Shown piece after piece: positions 1-9,668 of a DNA stretch of 64,000 nt. This DNA is from Cyanobium sp. ATX 6F1 (lineage in GTDB: Bacteria; Cyanobacteriota; Cyanobacteriia; PCC-6307; Cyanobiaceae): contig NZ_JAGQCS010000003.1 of NCBI RefSeq assembly GCF_024346315.1, forward strand, positions 248,001-312,000. The letters are read 5' to 3'. Position numbers and translations under genes: made by a program. Numbering within the stretch: position 1 is the first letter of the stretch; each line of letters begins with the position of its first letter. The notes below the pieces were generated by a model. That model searched no databases. It saw nothing but the letters and a program-made list of their open reading frames with translations, and was not told the DNA's origin.

Positions 1-411
1 GGTGATCGTTTCGCCGCTGGCGTAACCGCTCAGCCAGCGGCAAGGACCCGGCTCCACCCTCAGGCGGGCCGGCTCACAGAGGAAGTGGAGATTTCGGTTG
101 CGCGTCAGCACCCCAGGCAGCAGACCCAGCTCGGTGAGCACCTGGAAGCCATTGCAGATCCCCAGCACCGCTCCACCCCGCTCGGCGAAGACCTTCACCT
201 CCTCCAGCACCGGGGCGAAGCGGGCAATGGCGCCGCAGCGCAGGTAATCGCCATAGCTGAAACCGCCGGGCAGCACGATCGCCTCCAGTCCGGAGAGATC
301 CCGCTCCTCGTGCCAGAGGAAGCGGGTGGGAATGCCCAGGCATCCCTCCGCCGCCCAGCGAACGTCCCGGTCGCAGTTCGAACCGGGGAACACCACCACA
401 CCAAGGGTCAT
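1..411 (-). CDS. purQ: Phosphoribosylformylglycinamidine synthase subunit PurQ (3' end cut by window)
   Basis: Glutaminase subunit of FGAM synthase (purine biosynthesis step 4). It releases ammonia from glutamine for PurL, with PurS as third partner. The first 137 residues are visible, starting [12 protein letters not shown]. The class-I amidotransferase nucleophile elbow GICNGFQ puts the catalytic Cys at residue 86, and [11 protein letters not shown] at about 48-58 is typical of PurQ. The C-terminal His/Glu of the triad lies beyond the window. It sits 14 bp downstream of purS on the same strand, so the pair is almost certainly co-transcribed. The ATG start at 411 fits the family start. Confidence 0.95.
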   Translation of the reverse strand, partial: MTLGVVVFPGSNCDRDVRWAAEGCLGIPTRFLWHEERDLSGLEAIVLPGGFSYGDYLRCGAIARFAPVLEEVKVFAERGGAVLGICNGFQVLTELGLLPGVLTRNRNLHFLCEPARLRVEPGPCRWLSGYASGETIT

Positions 412-425
412 TTCGGTCGCCGGTC

Positions 426-683
426 TCAGGAGGGCTGCTGGAGATCCAGCGTCCAGTTCTCGATGACCGGATTGGCCAGGAGACGGTCGCTCAGGAGTTC
501 GAGCTGGGCTTGGGCGCTGGCGGAATCGGCAGCCTCCAGCTCCACTTCCACCGCCTTGCCGATGCGCAGGCTTCTGAGGCCATCGACCCCCAGGCGGGCG
601 GCCGCCGCCCGGGTGGCCTCCCCAGCTGGATCGAGAACCGATGGCCTCAGGGAGACCAGGACGCGGGCGGTGAAGAGGGGCAC
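426..683 (-). CDS. purS: Phosphoribosylformylglycinamidine synthase subunit PurS
   Basis: Small 85-residue protein that bridges PurQ and PurL in the split form of FGAM synthase. The sequence ([21 protein letters not shown] at the start, then [19 protein letters not shown]) follows the PurS pattern of a beta strand, a conserved DPxG turn and a second strand. An open frame continues upstream to 896, but it is non-family sequence and runs antisense into the neighbouring gene. The GTG at 683 gives the usual PurS length and was chosen for that reason; no strong Shine-Dalgarno is visible. Followed by purQ after 14 bp. Confidence 0.9.
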   Translation of the reverse strand: MPLFTARVLVSLRPSVLDPAGEATRAAAARLGVDGLRSLRIGKAVEVELEAADSASAQAQLELLSDRLLANPVIENWTLDLQQPS

Positions 684-781
684 CAGAGCTGGGGTTGGTT
701 TGTTAAATCTTCGCAGCCTGCCGCCCTCCAGGGGCCGCTGGTCTTCAGCTTGAAGACAGACCTTCCCCCGGAGACCTGGGG

Positions 782-1135
782 ATGACCGGATCACAGCAGG
801 GAAGCCAACGGGTCTGCCATCTGGCCTGTCAACTGCTGGCGGGAGCCCTGGTGCTGGTTGCCGCCGCGGCGAAGGGAGCGGCGGAACCGATCCCACTCAA
901 CTGCCGCATCGCCCAGGGGCCCTGGCGCGCCTGTGTGATGACCGTTGCCTCTCCGGGCCAGCAATGGCGCCTTCAGGTTGGATCCAAACGCTTTGACTTC
1001 CGCCACGACGGCAGCGGTCAGGTGATCCTGAAGCGCCCCGGGGCCCCGCTTCAGGTGGTGAGCAGCCGCTGGATCGCCGCTCAGACCCTCTGCTGGGATG
1101 GGGTCTGCGCCAGGGGGGAACTGCCCCTTGATTGA
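782..1135 (+). CDS. Small exported protein of unknown function
   Basis: 117 residues. The N-terminus has a hydrophobic stretch (about residues 14-35, ending AAAAKGAAEP) that looks like a Sec signal peptide. The mature part is short, with three or four Cys (CRIAQ, ACVMT, LCWDGVC) that could form disulfides outside the cytoplasm, and alternating strands suggesting a small beta protein. I do not recognise a named domain. It is divergent from purS (98 bp apart), and its last 55 bp overlap the 3' end of the convergent cobW-like gene. Confidence 0.6.
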   Translation: MTGSQQGSQRVCHLACQLLAGALVLVAAAAKGAAEPIPLNCRIAQGPWRACVMTVASPGQQWRLQVGSKRFDFRHDGSGQVILKRPGAPLQVVSSRWIAAQTLCWDGVCARGELPLD

Positions 1136-2190
1136 AAGATGGCGGCCTCCAGCTGGCCGGCGTCGAGGTCGAGGCCCAACACCACCAATTCAAGGGTTTC
1201 GCGGCTGGCGTTGGCCGAGGGGCCGGGGGCGGCGTCGTACCAGCACTCCAGGCGAGGACCGACGGCCTGGATCTGCAGCGGCCGAGGTTTTCCGGCCTGC
1301 CAGAGCCGTCCCTTGAGGCGCAGGATCGTCTGCTGGCGAATCTGATCGAGCAGGATGGTCTCCAGCCGGCTGCGTTCGAAGGGACCCTCAAGGGTCAGCG
1401 CCACCGACTGCATCGGCACGTGGACGTGGTCATGGCCGTGGTCATGATCGTGGTCCTGGTGCGGGAGGTTGTGGGCATCGCTGCCACCCTCCCGCAGCTC
1501 CACCCCGAGCAGCAGCTGGGGATCCACCACCCCCCGCTCCATGGTGAGCACCCGCGCCCCGGGGCGCAGCCCTGCCGCCAACCTGCGCCTGACCACGGCC
1601 AGCTGGTCGGGATCGAGACGATCGCCGCGGCTCACCAGCACCAGATCCGCCGCCTCCAGCTGTTCATCGAAAAGGGTTTCCAGATCGTCCTGGTGATCGA
1701 GGCTGGGGTCGGCGCGCCGCTGGGCCTCGAGGGCTGCCGGATCGCCCACCACACTTCCCTGGGCCAGGGCCTCACCGTCAACGACGGCGACCACGCCATT
1801 CACCCGCGTGCGGGTGCGAATCTCGGGCCATTGGAAGGCCTGCACCAGGGGCTCCGGCAGGGCCAGACCACTGGTTTCGACAACGATGCCATCGAGGCGG
1901 TCGGCCTGCAGCAGCAGGGTCTGCATCGTGGGCAGGAACTCGTCCTGGACAGTGCAGCAGAGGCAGCCGTTGGCCAGCTCAACCAGTCGTCCGCCCAGTT
2001 CCTCCTCCGGGCAGAAGCCGCAACTGCGCAACAGGTCGCCATCGATGCCCACCTCGCCGAATTCGTTGACCACAACGGCCAGGCGCTTGCCGCTGTGGAG
2101 GAGCAGGTGCCGCAGCAGGGTGGTCTTGCCGGCGCCGAGAAAGCCTGTCACCACAGTGACCGGTAAGCGCCTGGTTGGGGTGGCGACCAT
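1081..2190 (-). CDS. cobW: CobW/COG0523-family metal-handling GTPase
   Basis: 369-residue G3E-family P-loop GTPase of the CobW/COG0523 type, thought to deliver or insert metal ions (Co, Zn, Ni) using GTP. Walker A is GFLGAGKT (residues 16-23). The metal-binding CxCC motif is GCLCC (75-79). A His/Asp-rich linker with about nine His lies at 240-258, and the CobW C-terminal domain follows. It lies 1 bp downstream of hupE, and both follow a cobalamin riboswitch, which argues for a cobalt/B12 role over zinc. The first residues MVATPTRRLP fit the family. The 3' end overlaps the convergent small exported gene by 55 bp. Confidence 0.85.
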   Translation of the reverse strand: MVATPTRRLPVTVVTGFLGAGKTTLLRHLLLHSGKRLAVVVNEFGEVGIDGDLLRSCGFCPEEELGGRLVELANGCLCCTVQDEFLPTMQTLLLQADRLDGIVVETSGLALPEPLVQAFQWPEIRTRTRVNGVVAVVDGEALAQGSVVGDPAALEAQRRADPSLDHQDDLETLFDEQLEAADLVLVSRGDRLDPDQLAVVRRRLAAGLRPGARVLTMERGVVDPQLLLGVELREGGSDAHNLPHQDHDHDHGHDHVHVPMQSVALTLEGPFERSRLETILLDQIRQQTILRLKGRLWQAGKPRPLQIQAVGPRLECWYDAAPGPSANASRETLELVVLGLDLDAGQLEAAIFQSRGSSPLAQTPSQQRV

Positions 2191-2191
2191 C

Positions 2192-2827
2192 TCAGGGCAC
2201 CAGGCTGGTCCAGGCCAGGCTGGCGCCGATGCCGATCAGAACCCCGGAGGCGAGCTTGAGATCGGAGGGGCTCAGCTGGCTGCCCCAGCGGCGCACCAGG
2301 GTGATGGCGGCGGTCAGCAAGAGCGCCTGGCTGATCAGAAGGCCCAGCAGGTAGAAGGCGATCGGTGTGGGTTCCCAGCCCAGTACCGCGGCGCTGAGCA
2401 CGTAGCCGTGAAGCGCAAAAGCCGGCAGCAGGATCCAGCGGGGCAGGCGGCCTGTGAGCACCAGGCCCACCGCCACCAGTGAGAGGGCCACGAGCAGCTC
2501 TGCGCCAGGGAGACCCGGCAGCCAGAGGCCCAGCCCTGAGGCCGCCAGACCCGTGGCGAGCAGGCCCAGGATCCAGCGACGGGGCTGCTGCAGACCCACC
2601 AGCCCCAAGGAGAGCAGGAACAGCAGATGATCAGGACCGAGCACGGGATGCCCCAGGCCGCTGAGAATTCCCGCCGCAGGCCCTGGCTTGAGCTGGAACA
2701 AGCCCATCAGGTGATGGGCCGAGGCGGGCGCTTCGCCCAGGAGCACCAGCAGGAGCAGTGCCACGGCCAAGCCTGAAGTTGCGCGCCAGATCGAGAGGCG
2801 CAAGGGCGCCTCAACAGGAATGTTCAT
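2192..2827 (-). CDS. hupE: HupE/UreJ-family cobalt/nickel permease
   Basis: 211-residue membrane protein with a cleavable-looking N-terminal segment (about 1-37, ending APASA, followed by HH) and about six further hydrophobic helices. The HupE/UreJ signature HPVLGPDHLLF is at residues 60-70; its His and Asp residues are the expected metal ligands. Family members move Ni or Co. Position behind a cobalamin riboswitch and in front of a CobW protein supports cobalt uptake for B12. The stop is one base from the cobW start, so translation is probably coupled. Confidence 0.87.
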   Translation of the reverse strand: MNIPVEAPLRLSIWRATSGLAVALLLLVLLGEAPASAHHLMGLFQLKPGPAAGILSGLGHPVLGPDHLLFLLSLGLVGLQQPRRWILGLLATGLAASGLGLWLPGLPGAELLVALSLVAVGLVLTGRLPRWILLPAFALHGYVLSAAVLGWEPTPIAFYLLGLLISQALLLTAAITLVRRWGSQLSPSDLKLASGVLIGIGASLAWTSLVP

Positions 2828-2843
2828 GGTGGAGCCCGGTCCG

Positions 2844-2871
2844 CGCCGGAATGGAAGGGTCGAATCCGGCG
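2844..2871 (-). promoter_or_regulatory. Candidate expression-platform hairpin of the B12 riboswitch
   Basis: On the minus strand CGCCGGA (2871-2865) is perfectly complementary to TCCGGCG (2850-2844), a 7-bp stem. Its 5' arm overlaps the B12 box, so ligand-bound and hairpin states should compete. No U-run follows and the hairpin ends 17 nt before the hupE ATG, so control of translation is more likely than termination. Confidence 0.5.
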
Positions 2872-2998
2872 GGCGTTCTGACTAGACCGGCAGGGGCCCC
2901 GATGGGCTCCAGGGTCTTCACAGCTGCGGGACAGTGCCGGACTCGGAGCGAACTCCCCACCGGTCTTTCCCCGTTTCCTCCGCAGGCTGATCACCAAC
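2864..2998 (-). ncRNA. Cobalamin (B12) riboswitch upstream of hupE-cobW
   Basis: Read on the minus strand, the hupE leader carries the conserved cobalamin-riboswitch core in order: GGTGATCAGCCTGCGG, then AAACGGGGAA, CCGGTG, AGTCCGG, the invariant CTGTCCCGCAGCTGTGA block, and a B12-box-like AGTCAGAACGCCCGCCGG near 2883-2866. Spacing between the blocks matches the family. The riboswitch normally represses B12 synthesis and cobalt-uptake genes when adenosyl- or methylcobalamin is plentiful, which fits the HupE permease and CobW protein just downstream. Exact ends are approximate. Confidence 0.88.
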
Positions 2999-3015
2999 GG
3001 AACCGGATGACGAAT

Positions 3016-3558
3016 CTACCGGCACTCCAGGCTGTCCTTGGTATCCACGCCGGTTCGCGGGTTGACCCCTTCCGCCCGCTTGCACAGGGCGCGCCGCTGG
3101 CTCAGATCCAGCACCGCATCGGTGAAATCGGCCCCTTCGATCGACGCCCCCAAGAACTTGCTCTGCATGAGCATCGCGTCGCGCAACACGGCACCGCGCA
3201 GGTCGGCGCGATCGAAGCGGCTGGCGAAGGCCACCACGTCCTGGAGGTCCGCCCCGCGCAGGTCACTGCCCTGGAGATCGCTGCTGTTGAACACGGCACC
3301 GCGGAGGTCGGCGCCACTGAGATCGAAGCCGCTCAGCGATGCCTTCAGGAATTCCTGGAGGTGCAGATCTCGGCCGTGGCTGTCGGGGCTGAGGTCCTGA
3401 GCGTTGTTTTTACTGCGCACTTCGGGGGCGGTGATCGCCCAGGCCGGTGCCACCAAGGCCGGTGCCACCAAGCCCCCTGCCACGCCCAGAAGCAGTACCA
3501 GCAGGGTGATGACGCTGAATAGAGCTTGCATCAGCGCAGCTTTACCGTGGATCCTCAA
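3016..3558 (-). CDS. Exported pentapeptide-repeat protein, probably thylakoid-lumenal
   Basis: 180 residues from the first ATG, or 171 from a second ATG at 3531 that gives a better signal peptide (MQALFSVITLLVLLLGVAG, cleavage near AWA-IT). The mature protein is mainly an A(D/N)LxG-type pentapeptide-repeat helix (about residues 65-152, for example SGADLRGAVF and GADLQDV). It ends with a conserved tail of the cyanobacterial/plastid lumenal type, LCKRAEGVNPRTG...SLEC, with two Cys that could pair. The signal sequence contains an in-frame duplication (ALVAP twice) from a perfect 15-bp tandem repeat. Function of these lumenal proteins is not established. Confidence 0.75.
   Translation of the reverse strand: MRIHGKAALMQALFSVITLLVLLLGVAGGLVAPALVAPAWAITAPEVRSKNNAQDLSPDSHGRDLHLQEFLKASLSGFDLSGADLRGAVFNSSDLQGSDLRGADLQDVVAFASRFDRADLRGAVLRDAMLMQSKFLGASIEGADFTDAVLDLSQRRALCKRAEGVNPRTGVDTKDSLECR
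3442..3471. repeat. Perfect 15-bp tandem duplication in the pentapeptide-protein signal sequence
   Basis: ggccggtgccaccaa occurs twice head to tail (3442-3456 and 3457-3471). It adds five residues in frame to the hydrophobic core of the signal peptide, giving ALVAP-ALVAP. Confidence 0.9.
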
Positions 3559-3593
3559 GTTATGGCAGGCCTGCGCAGCACCGTGACCCTTCG

Positions 3594-4265
3594 ATGAGCA
3601 TGTCCCTGCGGGTCGTGGTGCCGCCCCACCCCTTGATCGGTCACTGGTTGACCTTGCTGCGCGACAGGACCACCCCGCCGGCCCTGTTCGCCACGGCGAT
3701 GGCTGAGCTGGGGCGCTGGCTCACCTACGAGGCCCTGCGGGATTGGCTGCCCCACCGGTCCGTAAGGGTCCAAACCCCCCGGGCCGAAACCGATGGTCAG
3801 GTGGTGGATGGGGCGGTGCCTCTCCTGGTGGTGCCGATCCTGCGGGCCGGCCTGGGCCTCTGGCAGGGGGCCCAGGCGGTGCTGCCCACGGCACGGGTGG
3901 CCCACGTGGGTCTGCGCCGCGATGAGCGCAGCGGTGAAGCCTCCTGGTACCTCGACCAGTTGCCCGAAACGATCGGCGAGCGCGTAGGGGTACTGGTGTT
4001 CGATCCGATGGTGGCCACGGCCGGAAGCCTCAGCCAGGTGCTCGAACGCCTCGAGCACAAGGGGGTTTCTGGAAAGCGGCTGCGGGTGATCTCCGCCCTG
4101 GCGGCGGCTCCAGGTTTGAAGCGGCTGGGGGAACGTTTTCCCGACCTCACCCTCTACACGGCCTGCATCGATGCCGAATTGGATTCGACCTTCAAGATCG
4201 TGCCGGGGCTGGGGGATGCGGGCGATCGGCTCTATGGAACTGATACCCCTCACTACCTAGGCTGA
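3594..4265 (+). CDS. upp: Uracil phosphoribosyltransferase
   Basis: Converts uracil plus PRPP to UMP in pyrimidine salvage. 223 residues, close to the usual 205-220. The PRPP-binding loop is DPMVATAGS at 137-145. PILRAGLG (81-88) and the C-terminal uracil-binding stretch PGLGDAGDRLYGT are characteristic. ATGs at codons 1 and 3 are both possible starts. Divergent from the pentapeptide-repeat gene with only about 35-60 bp between, so promoters must be very compact. Confidence 0.95.
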   Translation: MSMSLRVVVPPHPLIGHWLTLLRDRTTPPALFATAMAELGRWLTYEALRDWLPHRSVRVQTPRAETDGQVVDGAVPLLVVPILRAGLGLWQGAQAVLPTARVAHVGLRRDERSGEASWYLDQLPETIGERVGVLVFDPMVATAGSLSQVLERLEHKGVSGKRLRVISALAAAPGLKRLGERFPDLTLYTACIDAELDSTFKIVPGLGDAGDRLYGTDTPHYLG

Positions 4266-4301
4266 GGGGATCCAGACACATTCCAGAGGCAGCGATCTCC
4301 C

Positions 4302-4604
4302 ATGGCCAGGAACGCCCAAGTCAACGACAGCAGCAGCGGCGTTCTGCTCGGCGCCGTGGCCGGGGCCGTCCTCGGGGCCACGGCTCTGGCCTGGTGGTTG
4401 CTCTCAGAGGCGGAGCGGCGCCAACAGCGGCGGCGCCAGCGGCGGGGGCTTGAGCTCTCGCGGTTGCAGAACGGCTCTGAGGAACCCGTGGTGCTGGGAC
4501 GCCAACCCGTACTGGACCATGAGCTCCAGAACAAGGTGCAGAAGCTCAACCGAGCCATCGAAGACGTGCGCCGCCAGCTCGAAAGCCTGACCCCCAAGGC
4601 CTGA
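4302..4604 (+). CDS. Small single-span membrane protein, unknown function
   Basis: 100 residues. A glycine/alanine-rich membrane helix (about 13-34, VLLGAVAGAVLGATALAWWLL) is followed by an Arg-rich stretch (RRQQRRRQRRG) and a C-terminal predicted coiled coil (LQNKVQKLNRAIEDVRRQLESL). The positive charges after the helix suggest a cytoplasmic C-terminus. It lies 36 bp after upp on the same strand and may share its transcript. No named family recognised. Confidence 0.65.
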   Translation: MARNAQVNDSSSGVLLGAVAGAVLGATALAWWLLSEAERRQQRRRQRRGLELSRLQNGSEEPVVLGRQPVLDHELQNKVQKLNRAIEDVRRQLESLTPKA

Positions 4605-4696
4605 GCTGGCGCTGGGTCTGCGCTGGGCCCAGCCCCCTGCCTGAACCGGGTGGGATGCATCGATCAGTAGGTTTCTTTCAGTGAACCGCTGCTCTC

Positions 4697-6370
<1,674 letters not shown>

Positions 6371-6387
6371 GCCACGCTCTGATCAGC

Positions 6388-6768
6388 TCAGAGCAGGGCG
6401 TGGAGACGGCGGGCGAGGGCTTCGAGGGCCTCGCCGTCGGGTGGGCGTTCACAGCGCTGGCCGTTGGCCCCATCCATCCAGACGGGGTGGCCGCCATGCC
6501 AGAGCAGCGGCTGATCTTCGGGCACAGCCCGGCAGAGCATCAGGTTGTGGCGCGTGCCACTGCGATAAATCTCCAGCTCGATGTCGTGATCGGGCCGCCG
6601 CCGGCCTTCCCCATCCCTGGCCTGCAGGCGCAGCGCCCAGTCTTGATCCCCGGCGAGGTCGGGCGAACCAGCCGCCTCTTGATCCTCCGGGACCTGGGGA
6701 ACGACCGCATGGCGCAGGGGCTTGAGGCAGAGGTCAGCCGCGGCGGCCACAAGTTGGAGCGGAATCAC
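6388..6768 (-). CDS. Conserved-looking hypothetical protein downstream of the CIA30-like gene
   Basis: 126 residues, soluble, no signal or membrane segment. The N-terminal part (MIPLQLVAAAADLCLKPLRHAVV) is hydrophobic-amphipathic. The C-terminal half (EIYRSGTRHNLMLCRA...LLWHGGHPVWMDGANG) reads like an alpha/beta domain. Not recognised. Its ATG overlaps the stop of the CIA30-like gene (6765-6768, ATGA), so the two are translationally coupled and probably work together. Confidence 0.6.
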   Translation of the reverse strand: MIPLQLVAAAADLCLKPLRHAVVPQVPEDQEAAGSPDLAGDQDWALRLQARDGEGRRRPDHDIELEIYRSGTRHNLMLCRAVPEDQPLLWHGGHPVWMDGANGQRCERPPDGEALEALARRLHALL

Positions 6769-7355
6769 GGCACGGCGCGGATCGCCTCCAGGCCCAGGTG
6801 CAGGTCGCCGGGCCTGAATCCACTGTTGAGACCGCCATCGTCACTGAACTTGGAGTGCAGCAGCTGCAGTCGGGTGATGCGGCAGGCATCGAAGGACCAG
6901 GGTCGCTGCTTGGGCCTGGCCCGGACGCTGGCTTTGAGGCTGGCGAAGGGAATGGTCACCTGGGTGAGGCCGCTGGATTCGGTGGCGAATTCAGCCACCC
7001 AGCGCAGGCCGCCGGGGATCAGCTCGGTCAGTCCACCCAGGCCATCTGCGCAGGCCAGGGCCAACTTGTAGCGGCGCCCATCGGCCCGCAGGTCGATCTG
7101 CAGACCGCTGTAGGCCGAGAGATCCAGGGGAGGCGAGAACTTGGGAGACCGGCAACTGACGAAGCCGCCGCCTGCCTCGATCACCTCAGCGTCCATCACC
7201 AGTCCCTTGTTGCTGATGCTGCAGCCCCCGCTGCTCTGGCCACCCATGACGGTGTCATTGAGGGCATGCCAGCCAGCAAAGCCGTCACCGGCAACGATCA
7301 CCAGCGGCTTGATCGGCAGGCTGCTCGGATGCTCAACCATCGCCGAAACCATCAT
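6765..7355 (-). CDS. CIA30-type (NADH:ubiquinone oxidoreductase intermediate-associated) protein
   Basis: About 196 residues with the CIA30 jelly-roll fold signature: WHALNDTVMGGQSSGG near the N-terminus, then GGGFVSCRSPKFSPPLDLSAY, YSGLQIDLRADGRRYKLAL, and a C-terminal SDDGGLNSGFRPGDLHLGLEAI. In plants and cyanobacteria relatives are linked to assembly of respiratory/photosynthetic complexes and are often fused to NAD-binding domains; here the domain stands alone. Possible ATG starts lie at 7355, 7352 and 7340, and no strong Shine-Dalgarno decides between them. It follows pgl after 40 bp. Confidence 0.75.
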   Translation of the reverse strand: MMVSAMVEHPSSLPIKPLVIVAGDGFAGWHALNDTVMGGQSSGGCSISNKGLVMDAEVIEAGGGFVSCRSPKFSPPLDLSAYSGLQIDLRADGRRYKLALACADGLGGLTELIPGGLRWVAEFATESSGLTQVTIPFASLKASVRARPKQRPWSFDACRITRLQLLHSKFSDDGGLNSGFRPGDLHLGLEAIRAVP

Positions 7356-7395
7356 GGGAAGGGGCAGCACCACGACCGGGTCCGCTCCCTTCAGC

Positions 7396-8148
7396 CTAGG
7401 GAGCGGAGCGTTCGGCCCGATCCTGATCCTGCAGCTCACCAGCGGCGTCCCGATCCGCCAGCACCAGCACAGGATCCCGGGGTTGCACCAGCCGGGCCGG
7501 GGTGCGCTCGGCGGGTTCATCGGGATCCAGGAGCCTGGCCAGGGCCTGACGCTTGCTGATCCCTGACACCAGGAACACCACCTGGCGGGCGGCGCTGAGC
7601 ACCGGGGCGGTGAGGCTGATGCGCTCCAGGCCCTTGCCGATCCCAACCGTCACCGAGAGGCCGCGATCATCGGTGGCGGCGGTATGGGGAAAGAGGGAGG
7701 CCGTGTGGCCGTCATCCCCCAGACCGAGCAGGATCAGATCAAACACCGGCGGATCCCCGGGGCAGAGCTGCCGCAGCAGATGGGCGAAGGCGGCGGCCCC
7801 CAGCTCGGGCGTGGTCTCCCCGGTGGGGACCGGATGGAAGCGGGCGCCCTGGCCAGGAGCCTGGACCAGCAGGGTCTCCTGCAACAGCCGGGCGTTGCTG
7901 GCCGGGTCATCCGCCGGCACCCAGCGCTCATCGCCGAGCAGCACATCCACCCGCCCCCAGGCCAGATGCTGGCGCCCCAACAGCCGGTAGGTCTCGGCGG
8001 GGGTGCTGCCGCCGGAGAGGGCGATCTGGGCCCGATCCCGTTCGGCCAGTGCCAGATCGATTCGAGCGGCGATCGTGGAACAGGCCTGGTGGGCCAGAGC
8101 GGTGGCGTCGTCGCTGATCCGCAGGCGGTAGGTGGTCAAGGCTGCCAC
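7396..8148 (-). CDS. pgl: 6-phosphogluconolactonase
   Basis: Hydrolyses 6-phosphogluconolactone to 6-phosphogluconate in the oxidative pentose phosphate pathway. 250 residues. Family marks are ALSGGSTPAETYRLL (phosphate loop, about 43-57), GDERWVPADDPASN (about 71-84) and LGLGDDGHTASLFP (about 141-154, with the catalytic His). The start overlaps the end of gnd by 13 bp, so the lactonase is coupled to the next enzyme of its own pathway. Confidence 0.95.
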   Translation of the reverse strand: MAALTTYRLRISDDATALAHQACSTIAARIDLALAERDRAQIALSGGSTPAETYRLLGRQHLAWGRVDVLLGDERWVPADDPASNARLLQETLLVQAPGQGARFHPVPTGETTPELGAAAFAHLLRQLCPGDPPVFDLILLGLGDDGHTASLFPHTAATDDRGLSVTVGIGKGLERISLTAPVLSAARQVVFLVSGISKRQALARLLDPDEPAERTPARLVQPRDPVLVLADRDAAGELQDQDRAERSAP

Positions 8149-9554
8149 TCGGAGTGGAAGCTGCCGGGGCGATCGACCCGCTCGTAGGTGTGCGCCCCGA
8201 AGCAGTCACGCATGGCCTGGAGCAGGTTCTGGGGCAGCCGCGCCGTGCGGTAGCTGTCGATGTAATCGAGGGTGCTGCTCAGGCAGGGCACGGGGATGCC
8301 GGCCAGGGCCGCCCCTGCCACCACGTGACGCAGGCCGGGGAGTCGCGCATTCACCTGTTCGGCGAACCAGGGGTCGACCATCAGGTTGGTCAGTGCCGGG
8401 TTGGCGTCGTAGGCGTTCTGGATGCGCTGCAGCAGCTTGGCGCGGATGATGCAGCCCCCCTTCCAGATCTGGGCGATGGCGGAGAGGTTGAGGTTGTACT
8501 CGTGCAGGGCGGAGGCTTCCACCATCAGGGCCATGCCCTGGGCATAGCTGGCGATGCAGGCGAGAGTGATGGCATCGCGCAGGGCTGGCATGCCCTCGGA
8601 GGGTTCACCCAGGTCGATCGTCGCCGGCTCCGGTGCGGCGATCACGGTCGCCGCCGCCTGGCGTTCGGCGTGCAGGGAGCTCATCACCCGGCCATTGAGC
8701 GCCGCATAGATGGTGGGCACGGGCACCCCCATCTCCAGGGCGCTGACCACGGTCCAGAGTCCGGTGCCCTTCTGACCGGCCACATCGAGAATCTTCTCGA
8801 CCAGATCCCCACCATCCTCGGGATCCCGGGTGCGCAAGCACACCTCGGTGATTTCCACCAGGTACGAGGAGAGCTCCTCCAGCTGGTTCCAGCCGTCGAA
8901 CACCTCGGCCATCGCCAGGCCATCCATGCCGGCGCAGCGCTTCATCAGGTCGTAGGCCTCGACCAGGATCTGCTCGATCCCGTACTCGATGCCGTTGTGC
9001 ACGGTCTTGACGAAATGGCCCGCACCGCCGGGGCCGATGTAGGTGACGCAGGGGCCGTCGTCCACCTGGGCGGCCATCTTGCGCACCAGGCTCTCGATCG
9101 CGTCGTAGGCGCTTCGGGTGCCGCCGGGCATCATGCTCGGCCCCTCCAGGGCCCCTTTGGCGCCACCGGACACCCCCATGCCGATGTAGCCGAAGCTGCG
9201 GCTTTCCAGCTCCTTCACCCGCCGCTCGGTGTCGGTGTAGAGGGAGTTGCCGCCGTCGATCAGTAAGTCCCCCTCCTCCAGGTAGGGGGCAATGGCGGCG
9301 ATGGTGGCGTCGATTGGAGGACCGGCCTTGATCATCATCAAGATTCGCCGGGGACGTTCCAGTTTGGCGACGAAATCCTCAAGGGAGTCAGCGCCAATGA
9401 TCTGCTTACCGGCGCCACGGCCATGGAGGAACTCCTCGGTCTTGGCGTAGGTGCGGTTGTAAACGACGCTCGAGAAGCCGTTGCGCTCGGCGTTGAGCAC
9501 CAGGTTCTCCCCCATCACCCCCAGCCCGATCAGACCAAAGTGAGCCTTTGTCAT
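8136..9554 (-). CDS. gnd: 6-phosphogluconate dehydrogenase (decarboxylating)
   Basis: NADP-dependent oxidation of 6-phosphogluconate to ribulose 5-phosphate plus CO2. 472 residues from the ATG at 9554, the usual length. The coenzyme loop GLGVMGENLVLN starts near residue 8. The substrate site GGAGHFVKTVHNGIEYG carries the catalytic Lys, and the C-terminal HTYERVDRPGSFHSEW is standard. An in-frame upstream start (9614) would add 20 non-family residues and was not used. Overlaps pgl by 13 bp. Confidence 0.96.
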   Translation of the reverse strand: MTKAHFGLIGLGVMGENLVLNAERNGFSSVVYNRTYAKTEEFLHGRGAGKQIIGADSLEDFVAKLERPRRILMMIKAGPPIDATIAAIAPYLEEGDLLIDGGNSLYTDTERRVKELESRSFGYIGMGVSGGAKGALEGPSMMPGGTRSAYDAIESLVRKMAAQVDDGPCVTYIGPGGAGHFVKTVHNGIEYGIEQILVEAYDLMKRCAGMDGLAMAEVFDGWNQLEELSSYLVEITEVCLRTRDPEDGGDLVEKILDVAGQKGTGLWTVVSALEMGVPVPTIYAALNGRVMSSLHAERQAAATVIAAPEPATIDLGEPSEGMPALRDAITLACIASYAQGMALMVEASALHEYNLNLSAIAQIWKGGCIIRAKLLQRIQNAYDANPALTNLMVDPWFAEQVNARLPGLRHVVAGAALAGIPVPCLSSTLDYIDSYRTARLPQNLLQAMRDCFGAHTYERVDRPGSFHSEWQP

Positions 9555-9668
9555 GCGTGGGCAATTCCGTGGTGTTCGCGGACCAGTGTGGCCAGAGGAA
9601 CGGCCGATGGACATGCCCCGGGGTTGCTTGTCAGCAACAGATCACGGGAGGGTGAAGCCAGGGCCCCG

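Noticed and set aside
1132-2166. 344-codon plus-strand open frame
   Set aside because: Antisense to the CobW-like GTPase; no domain features.
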